Part shown: positions 1 to 5,835 of the stretch, piece after piece
Position numbering within the stretch: position 1 is the stretch's first letter
How the letters are laid out: each line of letters starts with the position of its first letter
Origin: Nitrospina sp.
Lineage (GTDB): Bacteria; Nitrospinota; Nitrospinia; Nitrospinales; VA-1
Reading direction: 5' to 3'
Assembly: GCA_018665625.1 (NCBI GenBank)
Contig: JABJCF010000263.1
Location: 1 to 5,891 of the forward strand
DNA: 5,891 nucleotides
Program-made: the position numbers and the translations under genes
The notes under the pieces: generated by a model
Database searches by the model: none
The model's input: the letters and a program-made list of their open reading frames with translations, nothing else
Told to the model about the DNA's origin: nothing

Positions 1-432
1 GGCGGCGTTTTGAGCAGGCAGTAAAACTCCTTTCATACCTTTTTCGCGCGCCATGGCGGTGATGGAGAGTCCGCCGCGAACAGGTTTGACTCTTCCATCA
101 AGTGACAATTCACCGAGAATCACCCAGTCTTTTAATTTTTCGTTGTCGATCATGCCGCTTGCGGCGAGGATGCCAAGCGCGATGGGAAGATCGAACGCCG
201 AACCTTCTTTACGGATATCTGCAGGTGCCAGATTGACGGTGATTCTTCGGACGGGTAGAGAAAGTTGGGTGTTTCGAATGGCGGCTGAGACTCGGTCGCT
301 GCTTTCTTTTACAGCGGCATCGGGCAGACCTACAATTGACATACCGGGAAGCCCTTGCGAGAGGTTTACTTCTACCTCTACGGGGTAGCCGTCGATGCCT
401 AATACCGCTCCGCTATGTACCAGTGCGACCAT
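1..432 (-). CDS. comM: YifB/ComM-family Mg-chelatase-like AAA+ protein, N-terminal part (cut by window edge)
   Basis: Reading leftward from an ATG at 432-430, the frame stays open to position 1, giving exactly 144 codons with no stop, so the gene continues outside the window. The product begins MVALVHSGAVLGIDGYPVEV and contains GLPGMSIVGLPDAAVKES, then RRITVNLAPADIRKEG, then FDLPIALGILAA and LGELSLDGRVKPVRG. These are the hallmark motifs of the N-terminal ChlI-like (Lon-protease-fold) domain of YifB/ComM. The AAA+ ATPase and C-terminal domains should lie beyond the left edge. In the family, ComM is a cytoplasmic hexameric helicase that promotes branch migration during natural transformation; the homologue's role in non-competent bacteria is unclear. 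A GAGG Shine-Dalgarno (plus-strand 437-440) lies 4 bases before the ATG. The gene lies downstream of the TPR membrane-protein gene on the same strand, but about 210 bases and a palindromic repeat separate them, so a shared operon is doubtful. The family call is secure; the symbol is by homology only. Confidence 0.93.
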   Translation of the reverse strand, partial: MVALVHSGAVLGIDGYPVEVEVNLSQGLPGMSIVGLPDAAVKESSDRVSAAIRNTQLSLPVRRITVNLAPADIRKEGSAFDLPIALGILAASGMIDNEKLKDWVILGELSLDGRVKPVRGGLSITAMAREKGMKGVLLPAQNAA

Positions 433-497
433 GTTGCCTCAACTGTTGATTTTTGGTATTCCGATCAAAACTACACCAATGCAGTTACTCAGGCAAC
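433..497 (-). promoter_or_regulatory. Leader of the yifB/comM gene with a 7-bp inverted repeat over the ribosome-binding site
   Basis: On the minus strand, GTTGCCT (plus 491-497) is exactly complementary to AGGCAAC (plus 433-439). The second arm includes most of the GAGG ribosome-binding site just before the start codon. A smaller alternative hairpin, GTTG-AGG-CAAC, sits directly in front of the ATG. If transcription starts upstream of 497, the long pairing could mask the ribosome-binding site. Alternatively, TTGCCT with a 17-base spacer and TAGTTT could be a weak promoter, which would remove the distal arm from the mRNA. The two readings are mutually exclusive. Seven bases of pairing across a 51-base loop could be chance, so this is a weak call. 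Confidence 0.2.
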
Positions 498-531
498 TTT
501 TTAAAAGGTACGTGGCAAAGAGCATTTTTTA

Positions 532-641
532 CGTCATCGCGAGTGACTGAAAGGAGCGTGGCGATCCAGTTTCTGGATTGCTTCACTCTACCCTTGCAGG
601 GCATGAAAGCAGAGGTTAAATATCACACGTTCGCAATGACG
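532..641. repeat. Palindromic intergenic repeat (CGTCAT-YGCGA ends, MITE/REP-like)
   Basis: The left end CGTCATCGCGAGTG (532-545) and right end CGTTCGCAATGACG (628-641) are imperfect inverted repeats: the reverse complement of the right end is CGTCATTGCGAACG, matching 11 of 14 bases. Inside is a second hairpin, GCGATCCAG (561-569), loop TTT, CTGGATTGC (573-581), with one G:T pair. The combination of CGTCATTGCGA ends and an inner CAATCCAG/CTGGATTG stem matches a family of short palindromic repeats that I recall from intergenic regions of many bacterial genomes. It carries no credible coding sequence. It ends two bases before the stop codon of the TPR membrane-protein gene, so that gene's transcript would carry the structure just after its stop. 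It may act as an RNA-stabilising or weak transcription-ending structure, although no T-run follows the hairpins on either strand. Only one copy is in the window, so its repeat nature rests on recognition and structure. Confidence 0.7.
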
Positions 642-643
642 GA

Positions 644-2488
644 CTATTGAGTTATTTCCTTCAATAGGTTCTGCAGTATCTGTGTTTGCTGGGGAGTGGG
701 GTTCAGTTTCAGTGCTTCCTTAAGGTGAGTGGCGGCCTGGGGTTTATCGTTTTTAAAATCCAGCAAAAGCTTGGCAAGGTTGAAACGACCTTCCAGTGAT
801 TTGGGATTTTGCTTAACGGATTTTTCAAATTGTTCCAGTGCTTCATCATATTTTTTTGAATTGATGAAGGCGACTCCTGCCTGATTGTGAGCGCGGGCTT
901 TTTCAGCATAAAAACTGTGGGGTGGACGGTTAACATGTCCATTGAAAAGTCTTGCTGAGATATCAAACTCTTTACTGGCTTCAATTGCTTTGCCTTGGTT
1001 GCCATATAGACCTGCAAGGTTGTAATGGGCTTCCGGTGCATTGAAATTGATGCGAATGGCATCTTTAAATTTTTTCTCTGCGTTGGCCCAGTCCCCAAGG
1101 TGCTTGTAGGTGAGACCCATGTTCTGGTGAACATCGTACAGTCCGGGATTGATCCTCAATAAAGCTTTCAGGGTTTGCAGTGCTTCGGGATATTTTTCTT
1201 CCATCAAAAGATGAATGCTCAATGTTTTTCCGACGCTCAGTTTTTGCGGAGTTTTCTTAAAAGTGTCTGCCCAGAGGGATGAAGGGGAGGCGTAAGCCTG
1301 GTTTCTTTTTACGACCAGTGACGAAAACCCGAGTCCGATTGCCAGAATTAGAGATGCGCCGATCAGTGTTTTCTTTCGGTTTTGGTTCTCATGGAAAAAT
1401 ATTAGATAAAAGATCACTGCAAAAAAAAGTGAGAGCCCAAAGTAAGGAATGTACAGGTTTCGTTCGCTGAGCAGATGCACTCGGGGCATGACAGAATTGG
1501 TCGGAGCCAATGTGATTAAAAACCATAAAACTGAAAAAGAAAGGATAGGTGTTTTTAAATAAAACTTTTTGATCACTAAAAATAGTCCAACCGTCAATAG
1601 AAAGATAGACACGAGAAGCGATCCCCACATCACCTGAGTTTTAAAATCATATTCAAAGGTCAGGTTCATTGGGAAGAAAAACATTTTTAACGGATGTTTA
1701 AGAATGTCCAGCTGTATCCATAGCAGTGAAAAGTTGATTTTTTTAAGTAACTTTTCAATGGCGAAAAAAGATTGAGGGGATTGCAAAAATCCAAGTATTG
1801 CCATTATTGGAAACAACAGGTAAAAACCCAACCGCGAGCGAAAAGATTTCCAGTTTTCTCCCTTCATAAAACAAATATCGTAAAGCAGTAACAGGGCGGG
1901 CAGGATCACGACGACCTCTTTACAAAGTACGGCAGCGAAATAAGCCAGCAGGGAAAAGGTGTAAAAAATGAAGCGGGGTAATTTTTGTTTGTTCAATCCA
2001 CCCAATAGGAACATGAGTAGAGAGAAGAAGGAGAACATTGCGGCGAGTCCGCCGGGTCTTCCCGATATATAAGTGATGGTTTCAGTTTGTATGGGGTGGA
2101 GCCCGAAAAGAATCGCGGTTGTTGCTCCAATTTTAAATGCGGCTTGCTCTCCCCATTCCGTGGAATTTTTTATGGTAATTGAGGCGATAAAAAAAACCAG
2201 CATCACTGTAATAATATGAGTGATGAGATTGAATAGGTGATACCCGAAGGGTTCTTGTTTCCCCCAATGATGATTCAGGGCAAAGCTTAAACTTGTGATA
2301 TGCCGTTCCATGATGAATTTCGGATTCAGGTAGCTTCCAAGATCATTGACAAGATGATGAAGAATTACATGTCTTTCGTCATCACTCTGGAGAGGGGTAT
2401 TGAGTCCATTGGCATATATAAGGAAAAGAATTCCCGTGAGGATGAGTAAAAATAGAGGCGTTTTGAACCGGGACTGATGGGGGATCAC
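644..2488 (-). CDS. Polytopic membrane protein with GT-C (TMTC-like) glycosyltransferase core and C-terminal TPR repeats
   Basis: This 614-residue protein has a hydrophobic N-terminal two-thirds with many membrane segments (for example about 12-26, 84-104, 148-163, 173-203, 222-235, 289-306, 315-329, 347-365, 376-393). The C-terminal third is soluble TPR repeats (about 419-448, 449-482, 483-516, 532-564 and a degenerate one to about 596). Core motifs resemble eukaryotic TMTC O-mannosyltransferases and bacterial relatives: an acidic pair in the first external loop (DD at 36-37), HPIQTETITYISGR at 131-144, CKE at 189-191, and SERNLYIPYFG at 341-351. GT-C enzymes move a sugar from a polyprenyl-phosphate donor to an acceptor on the outer face of the inner membrane, and the TPRs may bind the acceptor or a partner protein. 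Donor and acceptor cannot be inferred. The start is GTG, supported by AGGAG five bases upstream; an ATG two bases earlier is immediately followed by TGA. The gene is divergent from the ATP-grasp fusion operon. The family is likely but catalytic activity is unproven; a non-catalytic TPR membrane protein is possible. Confidence 0.8.
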   Translation of the reverse strand: MIPHQSRFKTPLFLLILTGILFLIYANGLNTPLQSDDERHVILHHLVNDLGSYLNPKFIMERHITSLSFALNHHWGKQEPFGYHLFNLITHIITVMLVFFIASITIKNSTEWGEQAAFKIGATTAILFGLHPIQTETITYISGRPGGLAAMFSFFSLLMFLLGGLNKQKLPRFIFYTFSLLAYFAAVLCKEVVVILPALLLLYDICFMKGENWKSFRSRLGFYLLFPIMAILGFLQSPQSFFAIEKLLKKINFSLLWIQLDILKHPLKMFFFPMNLTFEYDFKTQVMWGSLLVSIFLLTVGLFLVIKKFYLKTPILSFSVLWFLITLAPTNSVMPRVHLLSERNLYIPYFGLSLFFAVIFYLIFFHENQNRKKTLIGASLILAIGLGFSSLVVKRNQAYASPSSLWADTFKKTPQKLSVGKTLSIHLLMEEKYPEALQTLKALLRINPGLYDVHQNMGLTYKHLGDWANAEKKFKDAIRINFNAPEAHYNLAGLYGNQGKAIEASKEFDISARLFNGHVNRPPHSFYAEKARAHNQAGVAFINSKKYDEALEQFEKSVKQNPKSLEGRFNLAKLLLDFKNDKPQAATHLKEALKLNPTPQQTQILQNLLKEITQ

Positions 2489-2493
2489 ATCTT

Positions 2494-2498
2494 CTCCT
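2494..2498 (-). promoter_or_regulatory. Ribosome-binding site fixing the GTG start of the TPR membrane-protein gene
   Basis: On the minus strand the sequence reads AGGAG, five bases, then GTG ATC CCC. The ATG overlapping this GTG (plus 2488-2490) is followed at once by TGA, so it cannot start the gene. The Shine-Dalgarno spacing supports GTG at 2488-2486 as the initiation codon. Confidence 0.7.
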
Positions 2499-2578
2499 GA
2501 GTTTTGAACCGTTTATAGAGTATAGAACGGCATTTGCAGGGATATTTTAAGCTATTTTCTTCTAAAAACAGTTAAAAT

Positions 2579-2592
2579 GAACAGGATTGTTC
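2579..2592. promoter_or_regulatory. Small dyad GAACA-N4-TGTTC in the divergent intergenic region
   Basis: A perfect 5-bp inverted repeat with a 4-base spacer lies roughly midway between the two divergent start codons (2488 and 2686). It could be an operator shared by both genes. No adjacent convincing promoter can be seen, and arms this short arise by chance easily, so the functional call is weak. Confidence 0.2.
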
Positions 2593-2620
2593 GGGGATTC
2601 GTTAAAGCTGACCATTTTAT

Positions 2621-2635
2621 ATGACGTTAAGTCAT
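2621..2635. promoter_or_regulatory. Small dyad ATGAC-N5-GTCAT upstream of the fusion operon
   Basis: A perfect inverted repeat, ATGAC GTTAA GTCAT, ends 50 bases before the fusion gene's start codon and directly follows the AT-rich stretch TTTTATAT (2615-2621 area), which is the best but still poor candidate for a -10 region. Its position would suit an operator or regulator site for the ATP-grasp fusion and aldolase operon. I do not recognise it as the site of a known regulator. Across 2489-2685 I found no promoter with both a good -35 and -10 in either direction. Confidence 0.25.
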
Positions 2636-2670
2636 TGTTGGGTAGTAACAGAAATTTCATCTAACCTTTC

Positions 2671-2676
2671 AGGAAG
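2671..2676 (+). promoter_or_regulatory. Ribosome-binding site of the ATP-grasp fusion gene
   Basis: AGGAAG stands nine bases before the ATG at 2686. This supports the start used for the fusion protein, whose first predicted strand (LMIIGGG, residues 9-15) then begins at the usual distance from the N-terminus. Confidence 0.65.
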
Positions 2677-2685
2677 TCTGTCTTC

Positions 2686-4938
2686 ATGCCTGTAAATCGT
2701 CCTAAACATTTAATGATCATCGGTGGCGGTGTGTTTCAGGTCCCTGCCATTAAAATTGCCAAGTCTATGGGACTTAAGGTGGTGGTGACCGATTACAATC
2801 CGGAATCGGAGGGCATGTTGCTTGCCGATTATCCTATCGAAGTCAGTACTCGCAATATCAATCTCACGGTCAACACAGCCAAACAGTTTCATATGGCCTG
2901 TCCTTTGGATGGTGTGATGACGGTGGGGACGGATGCTTCGCAGACAGTAGCCGCCGTTGCCAATGCTTTGAACCTTCCGGGTATTCCTTTCGAAGTTGCC
3001 GAACGGGCAACAGACAAGATCAAGATGCGTCAGATTTTGCAGGAAAAGGGAGTGCCGGTTCCGCAGTTTCGTCCGGTTTGGACATTGGATGAAGGGCGCG
3101 AAGCTGTAAATGCCATGGAACTGCCACTGGTTATAAAACCTTGTGACAACATGGGTGCGCGCGGTGTACGAAAAATAGAGCGGCCTGACGATTTGATCCC
3201 GGCATTTCGCGAAGCCAAAGAGGCTTCTATAAGTGGCAAACTGGTCATTGAAGAATTTATGGAAGGACCGGAACTGAGTCTGGATGCACTGGTTTATAAC
3301 GACACTATTCATATAACCGGTGTCGCAGATCGTATTATTGAGCGTTCCCCTTATTTTGTGGAAGTCGGACACACCCTACCGTCGAACTTGCCGGAAAATC
3401 AGGTTAAAGAAACGATGGATGTTTTCAAACAGGCGATCCGTGCTTTGGGTATCAACACGGGCGCGGCGAAAGGGGATATCAAATTCACGTCAGAAGGTCC
3501 TAAAATTGTAGAGATAGCCGCTCGCTTGAGTGGGGGTTGGATGTCGGCTTACACTTATCCATTATCATCCGGGGTCAATTTATATAAGGCGGCAATTCAG
3601 GTCGCATTAGGTGAAGAGCCCGATGGCCTGAAACCCAAGACTTCTCTTGTTGCTGCAGAGCGTTCTTTGATACCCGCTCCGGGAAAAATTCTCTCCATCC
3701 GTGGAGTAGAAGAAGCGAGGAAAATTAAAGGAGTCCGCGAAATCATTCTAATGAAAGAAGCCGGCGAATGGGTGGAAGAACCCAAAAGTAATATGGGTAA
3801 AGTGGGCTATGTCATCACCGTTGCCACGACCCGCGAAGAAGCGGTTTGCATTAACGATTTGGCCAGAAAGACAATTCAGATTGAAGTTGGCGCCTCCAAT
3901 GCTTTGACCTGGGATATCATTCGTAACAACGCCAGAAAAAAATTCTATGTTGCCTGTAAGGCTTGCACGGTTTGCGATGGTCATGAATGTGCCGGCAAGG
4001 TACCGGGTATTGGTGGAATCGGTACGGGTAGTTCCTTCACAGAAAACCTCACTGCACTGGCTCGATATCAGGTTAATTTAAGAACCATTCACAAAATAAA
4101 AACTCCCGATACATCGATAGAGTTGTTTGGTCATAAGCTGGCGATGCCGGTATTGGCAGCACCTATCACAGGTATGGAAACCAACCTTGCCGGAGGCATG
4201 GATGAAAAAGAATATGCGAACGCTATTCTCGATGGTTGTCTGGAGTGTGGAACCTTAGGGATGGTGGGCGATGGTGCCAGCCCCCAAAAATATTTGATCG
4301 GTTTGGAAGCGATTAAAAAACACGGTGGATTGGGGATTCCCATTTTCAAACCCCGGGAATTTAATCTGGATATTATCAAGCGTTTCAAGGCTGCGGAAGA
4401 TGCCGGTGCCCTTGCCGTGGGGGTTGACATAGATGCTGCTTCTTTCAAAACCATGTCGATGAAAGGCCAGGCGGTAGGACCCAAAACCATCGAAGAATTG
4501 CAGGAGTTAAAATCTTACCTGAAGGTTCCCTTTGTTTTAAAAGGCATTATGAATGTGGAATCAGCATTGTCTGCGATTGAAGCAGGAGCGGATGCCATCG
4601 TGGTCTCCAATCACGGAGGACGGGTCATGGACCATATGCCCGGAACGGCGGAAGTGCTTCCAGAAATTGCCAATGCGGTTGCTGGCAGAATCAAAGTGCT
4701 GGCGGATGGAGGGATTAGAGAAGGAATCGACATTCTTAAAATGCTTGCGTTGGGGGCTGACGCGGTGATGATCGGCAGGCCCATTTGTATCGCTGCATTT
4801 GGTGCCGGGCAAGAGGGCGTTTCGTTTTATCTTCAGGAGAAATTGAAGGAATTGAAAAAGGCAATGATCCTTACGGGTTGTGGATCTATTGATCAGATCG
4901 ACCCTTCCATTATATTCAGGAAGAAAGGCGAACGCTAA
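2686..4938 (+). CDS. Fusion protein: ATP-grasp ligase joined to FMN-dependent alpha-hydroxy-acid dehydrogenase-like domain
   Basis: This predicted soluble cytoplasmic protein has 750 residues in two modules. Residues 1 to about 402 form an ATP-grasp enzyme of the carbamoyl-phosphate-synthase/amino-acid-ligase type: nucleotide-fold strand LMIIGGG (9-15), ATP-binding VIKPCDNMGARGV (149-161, Lys151), EEFMEGPELS (189-198), GDIKF (263-267), metal-site EIAARLSGG (276-284), then an accessory C-terminal subdomain. Such enzymes form an acyl phosphate and ligate it to an amine or other nucleophile. Residues from about 408 to 750 resemble the glycolate-oxidase/lactate-dehydrogenase flavin family: MPVLAAPITG (487-496), VLKG (617-620), SNHGGRVMD (641-649, His643 proton acceptor and Arg646 carboxylate binder), ADGGIREGID (673-682) and GADAVMIGRP (690-699) for FMN phosphate. 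Between them lies C424-x2-C427-x2-C430-x4-C435, which I recall from stand-alone clostridial homologues. No in-frame start codon lies near the junction, so it is a true fusion. Its stop overlaps the aldolase start by one base. Both modules are recognised with confidence; the substrates are unknown. Confidence 0.9.
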   Translation: MPVNRPKHLMIIGGGVFQVPAIKIAKSMGLKVVVTDYNPESEGMLLADYPIEVSTRNINLTVNTAKQFHMACPLDGVMTVGTDASQTVAAVANALNLPGIPFEVAERATDKIKMRQILQEKGVPVPQFRPVWTLDEGREAVNAMELPLVIKPCDNMGARGVRKIERPDDLIPAFREAKEASISGKLVIEEFMEGPELSLDALVYNDTIHITGVADRIIERSPYFVEVGHTLPSNLPENQVKETMDVFKQAIRALGINTGAAKGDIKFTSEGPKIVEIAARLSGGWMSAYTYPLSSGVNLYKAAIQVALGEEPDGLKPKTSLVAAERSLIPAPGKILSIRGVEEARKIKGVREIILMKEAGEWVEEPKSNMGKVGYVITVATTREEAVCINDLARKTIQIEVGASNALTWDIIRNNARKKFYVACKACTVCDGHECAGKVPGIGGIGTGSSFTENLTALARYQVNLRTIHKIKTPDTSIELFGHKLAMPVLAAPITGMETNLAGGMDEKEYANAILDGCLECGTLGMVGDGASPQKYLIGLEAIKKHGGLGIPIFKPREFNLDIIKRFKAAEDAGALAVGVDIDAASFKTMSMKGQAVGPKTIEELQELKSYLKVPFVLKGIMNVESALSAIEAGADAIVVSNHGGRVMDHMPGTAEVLPEIANAVAGRIKVLADGGIREGIDILKMLALGADAVMIGRPICIAAFGAGQEGVSFYLQEKLKELKKAMILTGCGSIDQIDPSIIFRKKGER

Positions 4939-5735
4939 TGAGGTCTAAAAAAACTTCATTGAAAATAATGCCGGTTAAGAAAGCCGAAACTTTTCAAACA
5001 ACATTGGCCCGTTCTTTGAGGCGTTTGAAAAATGAATTTGGTGCTTGCGGGTTAAAGCTTTCTACTGAAGATGCAGCTATGACGATTGACCAGATCAAAT
5101 TCTGGGCAGAGGCTTCTTTGTTGCCCTCTATTGTTAAGATCGGTGGCCCCAATGCCAGAAACGATATCAAACAACTGGTTCCCCTCAATATAGAGGGGTT
5201 GATTGCGCCGATGGTTGAGTCGCCTTATGGTCTGGAAAATTTTATCGCAGCGGTTAGAGACTTCACCACACCCATGCGGTTTGGGAGATTGAATAAGCAT
5301 ATCAATATAGAAACAGTAACGGCTATAAAACAACTGGATGATATTCTCAATTCTCCTGAAGCAAAATTCCTTGACGAGATAACCATTGGTTGCAGCGATT
5401 TATCCGGTTCCATGAAAAGATCTGGGGTGGATCGGACTGTTTTAAACCGTGTGGTACGAGCGGTAAAAAAAATTCAATCTAAGAAACTACCGGTATCGGT
5501 AGGGGGTGGAATTCAACCGGAGACGATTGATGGATTTTTGGAAAAAGTTCGACCAGATAAATTTAATACTCGAGTCGTTACCTTCGATGTTGTCCCTGGT
5601 CAGAAATATGGACAGGCGGTTGCAGAAGCTTTGAAATTTGAAATTCTTATGCTGGAGCATGATGCTGGAATGGGATTCATCACCCGCGATGAAGAAAAGT
5701 TCCGCATCAAAGAACTTAAAAAACGCTTGAAGTAG
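4938..5735 (+). CDS. HpcH/HpaI (citrate lyase beta-like) family aldolase
   Basis: This 265-residue soluble protein has the TIM-barrel motifs of the HpcH/HpaI aldolase and citrate-lyase-beta superfamily: VKIGG (66-70), APMVESPYGL (90-99) with the likely metal ligand Glu94, NIETVTA (123-129), GCSDLSGS (151-158) with the likely metal ligand Asp154, SVGGG (187-191) and FNTRVVTFD (209-217). The pattern KIGG, APM(V/I)E, NIET, DLS, VGGG, (N/E)TR resembles a subgroup that I recall from surface-polysaccharide clusters. Enzymes of the superfamily use a divalent metal to cleave or form carbon-carbon bonds between a 2-oxo acid or acyl-CoA and an aldehyde or keto group. The start codon shares its A with the stop of the fusion gene (TAATG), with AAAGG (4924-4928) nine bases upstream, so translation is probably coupled. 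A second ATG at codon 11 lacks a clear ribosome-binding site, though the true N-terminus could be there because the first ten residues are lysine-rich and poorly defined. Substrate unknown. Confidence 0.85.
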   Translation: MRSKKTSLKIMPVKKAETFQTTLARSLRRLKNEFGACGLKLSTEDAAMTIDQIKFWAEASLLPSIVKIGGPNARNDIKQLVPLNIEGLIAPMVESPYGLENFIAAVRDFTTPMRFGRLNKHINIETVTAIKQLDDILNSPEAKFLDEITIGCSDLSGSMKRSGVDRTVLNRVVRAVKKIQSKKLPVSVGGGIQPETIDGFLEKVRPDKFNTRVVTFDVVPGQKYGQAVAEALKFEILMLEHDAGMGFITRDEEKFRIKELKKRLK

Positions 5736-5807
5736 GTTGTTTTAGAAGGCCTTTTACTCCCTCTCCTTTTTCCGGAAATGCTCCCCTTATTATCTCGCAG
5801 GATATGA

Positions 5808-5835
5808 TTGACAAAAGGGTGAAATATCATAAAAT
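5808..5835 (+). promoter_or_regulatory. Sigma70-type promoter for a gene beyond the right edge
   Basis: A consensus -35 hexamer TTGACA (5808-5813) is followed by a 16-base spacer and TAAAAT (5830-5835), five of six matches to the -10 consensus. It points rightward and would start transcription near 5842. No start codon with a ribosome-binding site follows within the last 50 bases, so its target lies outside the window. Between the aldolase stop (5735) and this promoter I see no convincing intrinsic terminator. Confidence 0.6.

Noticed and set aside
53..650. Two plus-strand open frames (53-388 and 453-650)
   Set aside because: The first is antisense to the clear yifB/comM coding sequence. The second runs through the palindromic repeat and has no recognisable protein features.
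2579..2592. LexA (SOS) box reading of GAACAGGATTGTTC
   Set aside because: The Gram-positive type LexA site is GAAC-N4-GTTC, whereas here GAAC and GTTC are six bases apart. Neither neighbouring gene is an SOS gene.
2710..3372. Long open frame on the minus strand (220 codons) opposite the ATP-grasp module
   Set aside because: It lies entirely antisense to a gene with clear family motifs; its translation is rich in His, Arg and Cys with no recognisable domain, so it is a shadow.
3890..3925. The fusion being two separate genes with a missed internal start
   Set aside because: The frame is continuous and there is no in-frame ATG, GTG or TTG with a ribosome-binding site at the junction; the only ATG nearby (in AATGCT) is out of frame.
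5746..5753. Palindrome AAGGCCTT followed by TT as an intrinsic terminator of the aldolase gene
   Set aside because: The palindrome has no loop and only a very short T-run, so it cannot form a proper terminator hairpin.
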